A DNA stretch of 64,000 bases from Chrysomallon squamiferum (taxonomy: Eukaryota > Mollusca > Gastropoda > Neomphalida > Peltospiridae). The stretch lies in NCBI GenBank assembly GCA_012295275.1, contig CM022665.1, positions 36,817,933 to 36,881,932 of the forward strand. The letters are read 5' to 3'. Made by a program: the position numbers and the translations under genes. Every line of letters begins with the position of its first letter. Within the stretch, counting starts at the first letter, position 1. A model generated the notes under the pieces. The model did no database searches. It saw only the letters and a list, made by a program, of their open reading frames with translations, and was not told the origin of the DNA. This document shows, piece after piece, positions 11,880-23,967 of the stretch.

Positions 11880-14127
11880 TACCATCGTTTAATATCAAAA
11901 TTAGTTGTATATGTTTTTTGTAAACCTAAAAATATAAATAATACAATTGTTTTTGTAAATTAAAAAATATTAACAGAAACGATATTTTATATTTTTCCCT
12001 AAAGAATTAAATTTTTTTATTTTACTTTTTGCTTTTTGTTACTATACCAAATTTGTTTTCCTTTTTGTTTTCTTTTTCTTCTACTTCATTTGTTTCCTAT
12101 TTATTATTATTATTGTTTGTATTGCTGTTGTTGTTGTTATCATCATTATCAACATCATCCTTGTTAAAAGAAAAAATTAAAAATGTTGGTGGCGATGATG
12201 GTGATATTACTATTTATTTATTTACTTACTTACTTACTTACTTATTTACTGAATTTAATAACTGCTAAACAAAAAAGACTGACTTATCGCGTTTGTTGAA
12301 CAATAAAAAAAATATAAAAATTAATCAAATTTGAATTATATCCTCAAACACATTCATAAAACTGATACTTTTTTGACGAAATTATCTAATCTTTTTATTA
12401 TTATTATGGTTATTTTCATCGTCGTCATCATCATGTTAATAATAAATAAATAATTAATTTTTCTTTTTATATTATTTTAATCCGTTTGTTTAACGTTCTT
12501 GTCTGTTTCTGTTTTGTTTTTATTTTCTTCTTTCCTTTTTTAATATTTCATTTCATTAAAATTGCCTTTGTTGAAATCATTGCTTAGAAATAGGTAAATG
12601 TGTCGAATATGCTACAAAATTTGAATTTTAAAATAAAAATATATTGATCTAAACTTAATTTCCTTGTGTTATTTACTTTTCTTGTAGTGTTATTGTTTAC
12701 TGTTCATTTCGTTAATGAATTTTAATTTTTTAATTTTTTAATTTTAAATTGTTTTTTTAATGGGTTTTTTTTGTTGTTGCTGCTCTTTTGTTTCTTTTTA
12801 TTTTATTCGTTTTGCTTGTTTATTTGTTGTTGTTTTTTATTTTTTAACTGATATGTTTTTTAAATCTATTGTTTTTTTGTTTTTTTTTTAATATATTGCT
12901 TGGGGGATTATGCTTTTGTTCTTGAATATTTGTTTTGTTTTGATATTTCTTGATCATTGTGCTTAGAGATTAAGAAGTATTTTTATAAAGAGAGACAGAT
13001 AGACATAAAGAAATATACACATATACACAATGTTTATCTTTTATTCTTTAAATTTTATTTAAATTAACTAACAAGACATGTTTTCATGTCGCCATGTTAT
13101 AACTTTTAACTTGAAAATCATTAATGTTTTTTTTTCTTCTTTTTTTTTTTTTCTTTTTTTTTTTTTTCCCACTTTACCTCCCATATAGACTATAATTATT
13201 GTTTACTGTGAATGTGTTTTGAAATGATGTCATTTCATCAGGTATGTACTGCGGTTCTTCACTAGAGTAATCCAACTGAGAACTGAACCTACAGTGATGT
13301 CATAGACAAAATAATAAATTAGAGTTTTAACAACACGCTGACACATAATCGAATTAAAGTTTCAAAAAAAGAAAAAAATTAAGACTGATATAATGTTTTT
13401 AAAAATAAAAATAAAAATAAAAATAATAATTAATTGAAATAAAAAACAGCAACATCAATGTGACTATGGAAAAAAAAAAAAAAAAAAAAAAAAAACATTT
13501 ATAAATTATCTTAGAATAGGAAAGCCTGGTGTGATTATCTAAGTTACATCGAAAGAAACTTCCACTTTAATATTTATTCTTAAATATTTTGTTATTGTTG
13601 TTCAGTTTTCCATATAACAGCAAAATTAATAAAGAGAAATTATTATTGCATTTTTATTTATTTTGTTTGTTTTTTTTTTTTTTTTTTTTTGTTTAGTAAA
13701 TATTTATCTTATTAATTTATTCGTACAGTCATTCTTTCATTTATTCATTCACTTTTAAAATCACAAAAATAATAACGCGGTTAAAATGTGGTCAAAGGGA
13801 AATAACTCAAAGTTCCAATGAACGCGTGAAGTCTAAGAAACAAAAATATGATAAATGGTAATTGCTACCTATTCGAGTTGAACTAGATAATATACCAGAA
13901 GTAATTCATTTTGTTTCAGTTGTTTGGAATTACAAGTCTGTGATAATTTATCTACTGAACACTTAAAGTTTATACCGACACAGTGACAATGATAAATTGT
14001 ATAAAAACTGATCAATAATGTGTTTGAGAAAATAAATACATAAACGACAAGTTAAGAAGTTAAGACGAAAACAGGTAAATAATTATTGAGAAACTTAATA
14101 TACAATGCATTATTAGTATCATTTCCT

Positions 14128-14130
<3 letters not shown>
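11880..14130. repeat. Low-complexity AT-rich DNA
   Basis: T-rich strings, triplet runs and TTAC tetranucleotides (about 12225-12249) dominate. A poly(A) run lies at 13470-13495 and poly(T) at about 13671-13690. No coding or RNA gene is seen. Confidence 0.6.
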
Positions 14131-14131
<1 letters not shown>

Positions 14132-14166
<35 letters not shown>

Positions 14167-14167
14167 T
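14132..14167. repeat. (TTTA)n microsatellite
   Basis: About nine TTTA units. Confidence 0.9.
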
Positions 14168-14259
14168 ACTGAACTTAAATTCTTAAATTCTTGATTCTTT
14201 TTGGTTTTCTTTTTTAAATCTTTTTTTTTGTGTGTGTAAAATATGTGAAGTCTAATGCA

Positions 14260-14269
14260 TTTATTTATT

Positions 14270-14331
<62 letters not shown>

Positions 14332-14332
14332 C
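14260..14332. repeat. (TTTA)n-(TTA)n compound microsatellite
   Basis: A short TTTA run passes into about 17 TTA units. Confidence 0.9.
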
Positions 14333-14926
14333 CAATCATTTATGAAAAACCATGTAATGTGTTTTTCATTAAAAAACCCCACATAATAACTTTAAAAAGT
14401 TTTGCTGATTAATTGTCACCATCGTCGTCGTCATTATCAAAGGATTCTTATAGTTAAGAACATAAAATTGTTTGGGTTTTATAGGGGTGTTATAAAATGT
14501 TAAAATAAATGTTTGAATTCTACAGTTAATGAATAACTGCAGATACGTAACAAAAGCAAGCCCAAACGCATACCTTAAACAGTTAACTTTATTTGTATGG
14601 CATTTCATTATGAAAACTAAACACAGTAAGCGATACACTGTTTAAAGTCAAAGATAAAATTTGTTTGTTTTTTTTTTTCCTTTTTCTCTTCTGGCTTAAG
14701 AAAACAGTTTTAGTAGGAACCTATAAACATAACAAAACACACACAAAAAAAAAAAAACCCATTAAATAATCTTTTTGAATTATCGACAATCTAAGGGGAA
14801 CAACTCCTGAAGAGTGGCACTGCTGTCGTAATGTATCCAAGAACGCGATGTAATTATGCCGAATAATAACTAATGTCGATCGAACAGAAATTCTTTTAAC
14901 TGGATTTTAACAGAGATGTTCTTTTG

Positions 14927-15032
14927 ATGGGGCAGTGCTCTGGGAGCGAAGGAGGACCGTCAGGGAGTAAATTTCTTCAGAATGATGGTACATCGCCGAT
15001 AAAAATAATCCTTTCAGGTCCAAGTCAAGCAG
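14927..15032 (+). CDS. ARF-like GTPase exon 1 (N-terminus and P-loop start)
   Basis: This exon encodes residues 1-35 and the first base of Gly36. I chose the ATG at 14927, which gives Met-Gly as in ARFs and has G at +4. The upstream ATG at 14916 is in another frame and stops after two codons. The donor is GTATAA at 15033. Confidence 0.8.
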
Positions 15033-17069
15033 GTATAAAATACTGCACAGACCGAGTCTTCATTTATGTAATTAATCTTGTTTTCTTTTTTGTTTTCACA
15101 ATTTTTGTCAAATACCATTTACGAGTCATAGGATTTGCTTTCGTTTTAAAAATAGATCAACAAACCAATTATAAAGTTGTAATGGTTTTGTTTACTGGTA
15201 AACAAGAAGATTCACTATAGTCCTCTGGAATGTATTTATCATTTTATAATTATAATTATGAAAAGAAGAAACAATCTTTTATCATTTTATTTCATTTTTC
15301 AAATAATTACAAACATTAACAATGTATTTAGTACAAAATTTAATTTTATCTTCTGTCATAATACATTTTATGAGAGCAGCATCATTTCCAAAATTCAAGA
15401 GTAAAAACAAACAAGATTTTAAAGCACTTTTTTGCATGTAATACAGCATATTAATATAACCTCCAAGAAAAAGAATTATATTTAATTCAAAATACTAACA
15501 CAACCTCCAAGAACAAGAACTATATGTAATAAAGAATATTAATAACCATCAAGAACAAGAATTACAAATAACAGAAAATATTAATACCACTACCAAGAAC
15601 AAAAATTACATGTAATACAGATTAATATAACCACCAAAAACAATAAGTATATTTAATACAGAATATTAATATAAGTATCAAGAACAAGAATTTTATAAAA
15701 TAAAGAATGTTAATAACCACCAAGAACAAGAATTATGTTTAATAAAGAATATTAAAAACCTCCAAGAACAAGAATTACAAGTAATAGAGTATTAATATAA
15801 CCACCAAGAACAAGAATTTTATGTAATACACAATATTAATATAAGTACCAAAAACAAGTATTACTAGTAATAAAGAATATTAATAACCATCAACAACAAG
15901 AATTACAACAGATAATATTAATATAACCACCAAGAACAAGAATTATATTTAATACAGAATATTAATGTAATCACCAAGAAGAAAAATTGTAATTATGTTT
16001 GACACCTACAATTTTTTGTACAAAATGTATCAATTCATTATGATCTTTTTCTTTCTTTTTGAAAAGAAGAGATTTCTTCATTCTTACAATCACAACTACT
16101 GATATTTTCTTTATACAAGCAAATAAAATAAATAAATAATGGTTTCTTTTTTAGTTTTTATTTATTTATTATTATTATTTTTTTTTTTTTTTCCCACCAG
16201 GAAAGAGTTATTTGCTCTACTCATGGCTTCTAGGAGTCAATAACATTGTGGCTACCAAACCTACTGAAACATTCAACATGGAGCATATAATTTCCAAAAG
16301 TGGCAAAAAGTTAATGGTCTATGATCTTGGAGGAAGACCTGAATTACGACCTCGTCAGAGGTTATTTTACGATGCAACTCAGGGAATTGTCTTTGTGGTG
16401 GACACTGCAAACAAATCATCTATAGAAGAGGCCAAGAATGATCTAAACCAGTTGTTAGGAGCAGTTAAACTGACCAGTGTCCCTATTTTGGTAGTGGCCA
16501 ACAGAACAGATTCTTCAGGTAACTAAAGTGTAACTACAGCCTAAATACATTTTGTGAGCATGTAAATAAATTAAACTTTGATGGCAGACAAAAATATTTA
16601 TCATTTTTATATTTTTTCTTAAAATATTTCTTAATAATAAATAATGAAATAGCATAATAGACTGTTTACAACACTTGGAGACTAAGAAGATACACTAAGG
16701 ATACAATAATTTTCCTAGTCTTACAGGTTGTGTGTATGTATGTGTGTGTGCATGTATGTCTATATATATATATATCTCTCTCTCTCTCTTAACATGTATG
16801 TTTTTATTTATGTAAAATTACAAATACAAAACATCTACTTTTAAAAACGAAGCAATATTTAAAAATATATATTAATTTCATCTTATATTTGTTTATTTAT
16901 CCTTTCTGCAGAGTCTGTGTCTTGTGAAGGTATTATATCAAAACTTGACCTAGATTCAAAGCTCTCAGACAGAAAATGGAAGATCTGTGGTCTGAGAAAC
17001 AATTCTCAGGAAGACGTGGATCAAATTCTACAGGAACTCAATCTTTTGGTGCAAGACCAGGAGGAATAA
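14927..17069 (+). CDS. Atypical ARF/ARL-family small GTPase (3 exons, whole gene)
   Basis: Joining 14927-15032, 16201-16518 and 16912-17069 gives a 193-residue protein, close to the usual ARF length of about 180. Visible motifs are Gly2 after Met (possible N-myristoylation, with Cys4 nearby), P-loop GPSQAGKS (31-38), switch I PTETFN with Thr57, G3 DLGGR (77-81) and G4 NRTD (136-139). The segment from switch II to the fourth strand, including GIVFVVD, follows ARF closely. ARF-family proteins are membrane-associated GTP switches in vesicle traffic and cilia; the role of this one is unknown. Two positions are unusual: Arg81 replaces the catalytic Gln of DVGGQ, and Arg137 replaces Lys in NKxD. 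Both introns are GT-AG and phase 1. I cannot assign it to a named ARL. Exon 2 is the progenitor of the tandem array downstream. Confidence 0.85.
15434..15990 (+). repeat. Intron 1 minisatellite, period about 43 bp
   Basis: About 13 degenerate units with the core AAGAACAAGAATTATATTTA then GAATATTAATATAACCACC. They fill nearly half of the 1,168-bp intron 1. The same motif recurs at 17120-17215, at 18870-19250 and in every unit of the downstream array. Confidence 0.85.
16201..16518 (+). CDS. ARF-like GTPase exon 2 (P-loop to G4)
   Basis: The acceptor is a T-rich tract ending CCCACCAG at 16200; the donor is GTAACT at 16519. The exon completes Gly36 and encodes residues 37-141: Lys37-Ser38 of the P-loop, switch I, switch II and NRTD. 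It is the only fully open version of this exon in the window. Confidence 0.88.
16757..16790. repeat. (TA)n-(TC)n microsatellite in intron 2
   Basis: Short TA then TC dinucleotide runs inside the 393-bp intron 16519-16911. Confidence 0.85.
16912..17069 (+). CDS. ARF-like GTPase exon 3 (C-terminus)
   Basis: The acceptor CTGCAG ends at 16911. This exon encodes residues 142-193 and TAA, including the RKWKI strand and the C-terminal amphipathic helix. The position where ARFs carry the G5 CAT motif reads CGL, so base recognition here may be weakened. Exon 3 has no visible copy in the array. Confidence 0.8.
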
Positions 17070-17070
17070 A
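17065..17070 (+). terminator. AATAAA overlapping the stop codon
   Basis: The last sense codon, the TAA and the next base spell AATAAA. This is probably coincidental. A more conventional AATAAA follows at 17736-17741. Neither can be confirmed without transcripts. Confidence 0.25.
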
Positions 17071-18860
17071 TTTTTTTTAAATCCAACAGAAACAACTTAT
17101 AATAATGAGAATGACTGTAAGTGACCAACAAGAACAAGTATATATAATACAGAATATTAACATAACCAGCAAGAAAAAGTGTGTATATATAAGGAATATT
17201 AATATGACCACAAATAATGAATGGATAAATAGAATGATACAGACTACTGGCTGTGTCAGCAAATTACACAAGTTATTTCTTATATAACATTAAATGCTTC
17301 AAGAAATACTTTACGTTTCTTCCTTTAAGCAGAATTCTCTTTTAAATATTATAATTCTGTTTTCCATTTGTAACATAAAGTACTTCTTACAAAAGATAAA
17401 AATATCTGTAATACACAGTTAATAATATATTGCACAATATATCAACAATTTTAATTAATTTCAGTCATATATAATTATTATTTATACAAATATTCAGGAT
17501 CATATAATAAGTTTGATACATGATTTTTGTTTTAAAAAATCAAAAGAAAAGAAACAGAAAAAGAAATAATCTATTATTTGTATTCAGTAACAAGGAAAAT
17601 GTTGAAATGAATATTTGTTCTGATAACACTTCAACATATTTTAATATGAACAGGTATAAAACCTCTGAAATGTTTTGGGATCTGGGATTTTTAAAATCTT
17701 ATTTCTTTGTTTGTTTTGGTTCTTCTGGATAATGAAATAAAACAAAAAACCCACTGCCTTTGCTATGTAGGTTATTCTTATCATAGCATGAAATCTTTTA
17801 GAATTATATACTTTTCTATATTTCATTCCTTTTTCAGACCAGTAAAAGTACATAGGTTGAGGAACTCACTATTGATGCTGTAATTTCAAAATGGCATTCC
17901 ACAGCCCATAATTACAAATTTATCTATCCAACAGAGGGTAAAACCAAATCTGATGCATATAAAAAAAAAAAAACAAAAACAACTTTATGCAAATGTGAAC
18001 ATAACTTTTTTTCTTTCTTTTCTTTTTACAATCACAGATTGGAAACACCTCAAAATACCTGAAAATAATGTATAGCTTTAGAGGTGGTAATGGTGTCAAT
18101 AGTTTAATGATTTCAAAAACAACTTCTTTTCTTTTTTAAACATAAGAGGAATAAATAAAGTCTTCCATTTTCTTTCACCTTTCAGAAAGATTTTAGTGCT
18201 ATGATTATGTATTTTCATTGTTTGTTTTACAAATTTTTTGACATATACTGTATATATTTTATTTATTACATTTTTATATCACCACATATTTGAGATAAGG
18301 AAATAAATTTACAATTCATTTATAAACAAATCATGACAATTAATTCAGTATCAGTCCATTCCTAATGTCTGTGTCTTCAAAAAAACCAACAAATAAAAAA
18401 CCAACATCAAGAACAATAATAATAAATCAAACCAAAAAAACCTCATAAAAGCTCATTTCTTCAATTTAAAAATTTTTAAACAGCTTTCAGCAGATTTTAA
18501 ACTGAATTAATAATCATGTTTTTAAGATACTTTTTAACTTTGAAAACACATCTTTTGACTAAATTACTTCAGACCGTTTTACTGTGTCCAAACATAGACT
18601 TGAATCAACTTTAAACAAAAATTCAATACTGTTTAGTTGTTTAAATTATGAACTTGCATTTTGTCATTAATTAAAGTTAAAAGAAACTACATTACCAACT
18701 ACTGCTGGGTTTAATTCTGGTTTGTTTTGTTGTTGTTTTTGTTGCTGTTTTCTTTTTTTATATTGTTTTGTTTTGTTTGTATTAATATTTTACATTATTC
18801 AAGACTTTTCTTCAAATTGAGAGTTTCTGAAAAAAACACCAAAAAAACCCCAACAAAAAA
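17070..18860. other. 3' flank of the GTPase gene, source of array spacers
   Basis: No further gene is seen. Segment 17120-17215 has two units of the 43-bp minisatellite. Segments 18030-18290 (CTCAAAATACCTGAAAAT, then CTTTCAGAAAGATTTTAG) and 18290-18860 (TTCAATACTGTTTAGTTG) are the unduplicated counterparts of spacers repeated in the array. Confidence 0.6.
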
Positions 18861-18869
18861 ACAAAACAA

Positions 18870-19250
18870 GAATTACAAATAATAGACAATATTAATACCA
18901 CTACCAAGAACAAAATTACGTGTAATACAGATTAATATAACCACCAAAAATAAGAATTATATTTAATACAGAATATTAATATAAGCATCAAGAATTATAT
19001 GTAATAAAGAATATTAATAACCACCAAGAACAAGAATGTTAATGTAACCAGCAAGAGTGAGAATCACAGGTAATAAAGACAGCTAATATAAGTATCAAGA
19101 ACAAGAACTATATTTAATACAGAATATTAAGATAAGCAAACAGAAAAAGATTTACTAGTAATAGCAAATATTTATATAACCAAGAACAAGAATTATATTT
19201 AATACAGAATATTAAGACAAAGATTTGCTAATAATGGCAAATATTAATTT
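18870..19250 (+). repeat. 43-bp minisatellite tract at left edge of array
   Basis: Degenerate units continue from the gene's 3' flank and lead directly into the first exon copy. Confidence 0.8.
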
Positions 19251-19431
19251 ACAATTTTCCATTAAAAATCAATTCATTATTATCTTCTTTTTTTCTTCTT
19301 TCTTTCTTTCGGAACACAAGCAATTTCTTAATTCTTACAGACACAACTACTGATATTTTCTTTATACAAAGAAATGAAATAAATAAATAATAATTGTTTC
19401 GCTATTACTATTTTTCTTCAGGAAAAAGTTA

Positions 19432-19605
19432 CTGGTTAATCTCAAAATTCTGGGAATGAACATTGTTGCTATCAAACCTACTGAAACATTCGGCATGGAG
19501 CAATTACTAACACCGGCACAAAGTTATTGGTGTATGATCTGAGAGGAAGACCTCAATTGTGACCTGTTCAGAGGTTATTTTACAATGCAACTCTGAGAAC
19601 TGTCT
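19432..19605 (+). pseudogene. Exon 2 copy 1
   Basis: The P-loop Lys-Ser codons (AAA AGT) are retained. The parental phase reads KSYW and then TGA 11 codons in. Small deletions surround the switch I Met-Glu-His codons. Confidence 0.85.
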
Positions 19606-20862
19606 AGAAAGATTCTGATGCAGATAAAAATAAAAAATAAAAAATAAAATAAAAATCCAAAATCACAAAAAAGCTGAACCTATTTTTTCATATATATAAA
19701 TATATATCATTTTTTAAATTATGTACTTGTCTTTTGTCATTAATTAAAGTTATAAGAAACTACATTACCAAATATTACTGGCTTTAAATCTTTTTTTTTT
19801 CTTCTTTTTTTTCTGATATAATTCTTTTGTTTGCATTAATCTTTTAATTTACTGAATGCTTTTGTTCAAACTGATAATTTCTAACAAAAAATAAAAACAA
19901 AACAGAATGTTAATGTAATCAGCAAGATGGAGAATTACATGCAACACAGACTATTAAGATAAGCAAAAAAGAACAAGAATTACTAGCGACGCAGAATATT
20001 AATTTAACCACTAAGAAGAATTATATTTAATACAGAAGATTAATGTAACTAACAAGATGAGAAATAAATCCAACAGAGAGTACATGGGTGTGTATCTGCA
20101 TTTGTGTGTAATCACATGATCACAACAAAGCTGAACATATTTGTTTCTTAATAAAATAATTTACAATCAAAACTCAGAAACTCCTCAAAAGGCTGGAAAA
20201 TGTATATCTTTAGAAGTCATATTGGTGTGAATACTTAAATGATTTGAAAAATAATTTAAATTTAAAAAATACAAAAAATGTAAAAGGAATACATTACATT
20301 AGTTAATAATATCTTCCATTTTCTTTTACCTTTCAGAAAGATTTTAGTGTTATGTTTAAATATTTTCAGTGTTTGTTTTACCAAGATTTAATAGTAATAC
20401 CAAATATTAATATAACCAAGAACAAGAATTACCTTTAATACAGAATATTAATAGAACACCAATAGCAAGAAGCTTAGGTAATAAAGAATATTAAAAACCA
20501 CCAAGAACAAGAATTACAACTACTAGAGAATATTAATATATCCATCAAGAACAAGAATTACATTTAACATACAATTAAGATAAGCAAAACAGAACAAGAA
20601 TTACTAGCAACACAGAATATTAATATAACCACAAGAGAATTAAATCCAACACAGAATACTGTGTGTGTGAGTGAGAGAGAGATTATCTTCGACACCTACA
20701 ATTTTCATATAAAATATATCAATTCATTATTACCTTTCTTCTTTCTTTCTTTTTGCAGACAAGATATTCCTACATTCTTACAATCAAAACCACTGATATT
20801 TTCTTTATAAAAACAAATGAAATACATAAATAATAATGTTTTGCCATTATTTGTTTCTTCAG

Positions 20863-20955
20863 GAAAAAGATACTGGGATAGAACATTGCTGCTATCAAAC
20901 CTACTGAAACATTCAACATCAAGCTTCTTTTACAATGCAACTCTGAGATCTGTGT
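20863..20955 (+). pseudogene. Exon 2 copy 2, internally deleted
   Basis: The segment from after switch I (about CAACAT) to the TTTTACAATGCAACT block is missing. In the parental phase it stays open to about 21020 but loses all G-domain similarity after the first codons. Confidence 0.8.
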
Positions 20956-21380
20956 CCTCAAAATGCCTGAAAATGTATATCTTTAGAAGTTGTAATGGTG
21001 AGAATACTTTAATGATTTGATTTGAAAATAACAATTTAAAAAAAAAAAAAAAAGATTTTTTTTAAGAAATAACTTACATCAGCTAATAAAATCTTCCATT
21101 TTCTTTTACCTTTCAGAAAGATTTTAGTGCTATGTTTAAATATTTTCAGTGTTTGTTTTACAAAGATTTACTAGTAACAGCAAATACTAAAATAACCAAG
21201 AACAAGATTTATATTTAATACAGAATATTAACATAAACAAATAGGAAGCAGATAATATTAATCAACCATCAAGAAGAATTACCTTTAACGGACTATTAAG
21301 ATAAGCAAAACAGAAGAAGAATTACTAGCAATACAGAATATTAATATAACCACTAAGAGAATTAAATCCAACATTGAATA

Positions 21381-21382
<2 letters not shown>

Positions 21383-21427
<45 letters not shown>
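21383..21427. repeat. (GT)n microsatellite in array unit
   Basis: About 22 GT units, corresponding to a shorter GT/GA-rich stretch in other units. Confidence 0.9.
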
Positions 21428-21428
<1 letters not shown>

Positions 21429-21603
21429 TTATAATTGACAGATGCAACTTTTCATACAAAATATATCAATTCATTATCTTTTTTCTTTCTTTCTTTTTAA
21501 AGATGAGAGATTCCTTCATTCTTATAATCGAAACCACTGATATTTACTTTATAAAAACAAATGAAATAAATATTTGTTTTGCTATTACTATTTTTTTTTT
21601 CAG

Positions 21604-21789
21604 GAAAAAAGTTATCAGTTACTGCAAAAATTCTTCCAATCAATATTCTTATTATCAAACCTACTGAAACATTCAAGATGGAGCATAGAATTACCAATAG
21701 TGGCAAAAAGTGAATGTGTATGATCTTAGAGGAAGACCTGAATTACCACCTGTTCAGAGGTTATTTTACAATGGAAATCTGAGAAATAG
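21604..21789 (+). pseudogene. Exon 2 copy 3
   Basis: An extra A near the start offsets the shared 4-base loss, so the parental phase reads through KPTETFKMEH and SGKK before meeting TGA. It therefore stays in the parental frame further than the other copies. Confidence 0.82.
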
Positions 21790-23038
21790 AAAGACTGTGA
21801 TGCAGATAAAAATAAAAAATAAAATAAAAATCCCCAAATCACAAAAAAGCTGAACCTATTTTTTCATATATATAAATATATATCATTTTTTAAATTATGT
21901 ACTTGTCTTTTGTCATTAATTAAAGTTATAAGAAACTACATTACCAAATATTACTGGCTTTAAATCTTTTTTTTTTCTTTTTTTTTTCTGATATAATTCT
22001 TTTGTTTGCATTAATCTTTTAATTTATTGAATGCTTTTGTTCAAACTGATAATTTCTAACAAAAAATAAAAACAAAACAGAATGTTAATGTAATCAGCAA
22101 GATGGAGAATTACATGCAACACAGACTATTAAGATAAGCAAAAAAGAACAAGAATTACTAGCTGACATTTAAATATTAATTTAACCACTAAGAAGAATTA
22201 TATTTAATACAGAAGATTAATGTAACTAACAAGATGAGAAATAAATCCAACAGAGAGTACATGGGTGTGTATCTGCATCTGTGTGTAATCACATGATCAC
22301 AACAAAGCTGAACATATTTGTTTCTTAATAAAAAAATTTACAATCAAAACTCAGAAACTCCTCAAAAGGCTGGAAAATGTATATCTTTAGAAGTCATATT
22401 GGTGTGAATACTTAAATGATTTGAAAAATAATTTAAATTTAAAAATACAAAAAATGTAAAAGGAATACATTACATTAGTTAATAATATCTTCCATTGTCT
22501 TTTACCTTTCAGAAAGATTTTAGTGTTATGTTTAAATATTTTCAGTGTTTGTTTTACCAAGATTTAATAGTAATACCAAATATTAATATAACCAAGAACA
22601 AGAATGACCTTTAATACAGAATATTAATAGAACACCAATAGCAAGAAGCTTAGGTAATAAAGAATATTAAAAACCACCAAGAACAAGAATTACAACTACT
22701 AGAGAATATTAATATATCCATCAAGAACAAGAATTACATTTAACATACAATTAAGATAAGCAAAACAGAACAAGAATTACTAGCAACACAGAATATTAAT
22801 ATAACCACAAGAGAATTAAATCCAACACAGAATACTGTGTGTGTGAGTGAGAGAGAGATTATCTTCGACACCTACAATTTTCATATAAAATATATAAATT
22901 CATTATTACCTTTCTTCTTTCTTTCTTTTTGCAGACAAGATATTCCTACATTCTTACAATCAAAACCACTGATATTTTCTTTATAAAAACAAATGAAATA
23001 CATAAATAATAATGTTTTGCCATTATTTGTTTCTTCAG

Positions 23039-23131
23039 GAAAAAGATACTGGGATAGAACATTGCTGCTATCAAACCTACTGAAACATTCAACATCAAGC
23101 TTCTTTTACAATGCAACTCTGAGAACTGTGT
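23039..23131 (+). pseudogene. Exon 2 copy 4 (duplicate of copy 2)
   Basis: It has the same internal deletion as copy 2, which places the deletion before the block duplication. Confidence 0.8.
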
Positions 23132-23552
23132 CCTCAAAATGCCTGAAAATGTATATCTTTAGAAGTTGTAATGGTGAGAATACTTTAATGATTTGAGAAA
23201 TAACAATTTTAAAAAAAAAAAAAGATTTTTTTTAGAAGAAATAACTTACATCAGCTAATAAAATCTTCCATTTTCTTTTACCTTTCAGAAAGATTTTAGT
23301 GCTATGTTTAAATATTTTCAGTGTTTGTTTTACAAAGATTTACTAGTAACAGCAAATACTAAAATAACCAAGAACAAGATTTATATTTAATACAGAATAT
23401 TAACATAAACAAATAGGAAGCAGATAATATTAATCAACCATCAAGAAGAATTACCTTTAACGGACTATTAAGATAAGCAAAACAGAAGAAGAATTACTAG
23501 CAATACAGAATATTAATATAACCACTAAGAGAATTAAATCCAACATTGAATA

Positions 23553-23605
<53 letters not shown>
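23553..23605. repeat. (GT)n microsatellite in array unit
   Basis: The counterpart of the run at 21383, a few repeats longer. Confidence 0.9.
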
Positions 23606-23606
<1 letters not shown>

Positions 23607-23781
23607 TTATAATTGACAGATGCAACTTTTCATACAAAATATATCAATTCATTATCTTTTTTTTTTTTCTTTTTTTAAAGATGAGAGATTCCTTCATTCT
23701 TATAATCGAAACCACTGATATTTACTTTATAAAAACAAATGAAATAAATATTTGTTTTGCTATTACTATTTTTTTTTTCAG

Positions 23782-23967
23782 GAAAAAAGTTATCAGTTAC
23801 TGCAAAAATTCTTCCAATCAATATTCTTATTATCAAACCTACTGAAACATTCAAGATGGAGCATAGAATTACCAATAGTGGCAAAAGTGAATGTGTATGA
23901 TCTTAGAGGAAGACCTGAATTACCACCTGTTCAGAGGTTATTTTACAATGGAAATCTGAGAAATAGA
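23782..23967 (+). pseudogene. Exon 2 copy 5 (duplicate of copy 3)
   Basis: It shares the compensating extra A with copy 3 but lacks one A in the GGCAAAA run. It is therefore read differently through switch II and stops at a TGA there in the parental phase. Confidence 0.82.

Larger units (their letters stand above)
19615..21790 (+). repeat. 2.18-kb higher-order block, unit 1
   Basis: It contains exon copies 2 and 3 with their minisatellite tracts. Block 21790-23967 repeats it almost base for base at an offset of about 2,175 bp. Confidence 0.85.
21790..23967 (+). repeat. 2.18-kb higher-order block, unit 2
   Basis: A near-identical repeat of 19615-21790. Visible differences are scattered substitutions, homopolymer lengths, the GT-run length and a local change near 22160. 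Confidence 0.85.
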
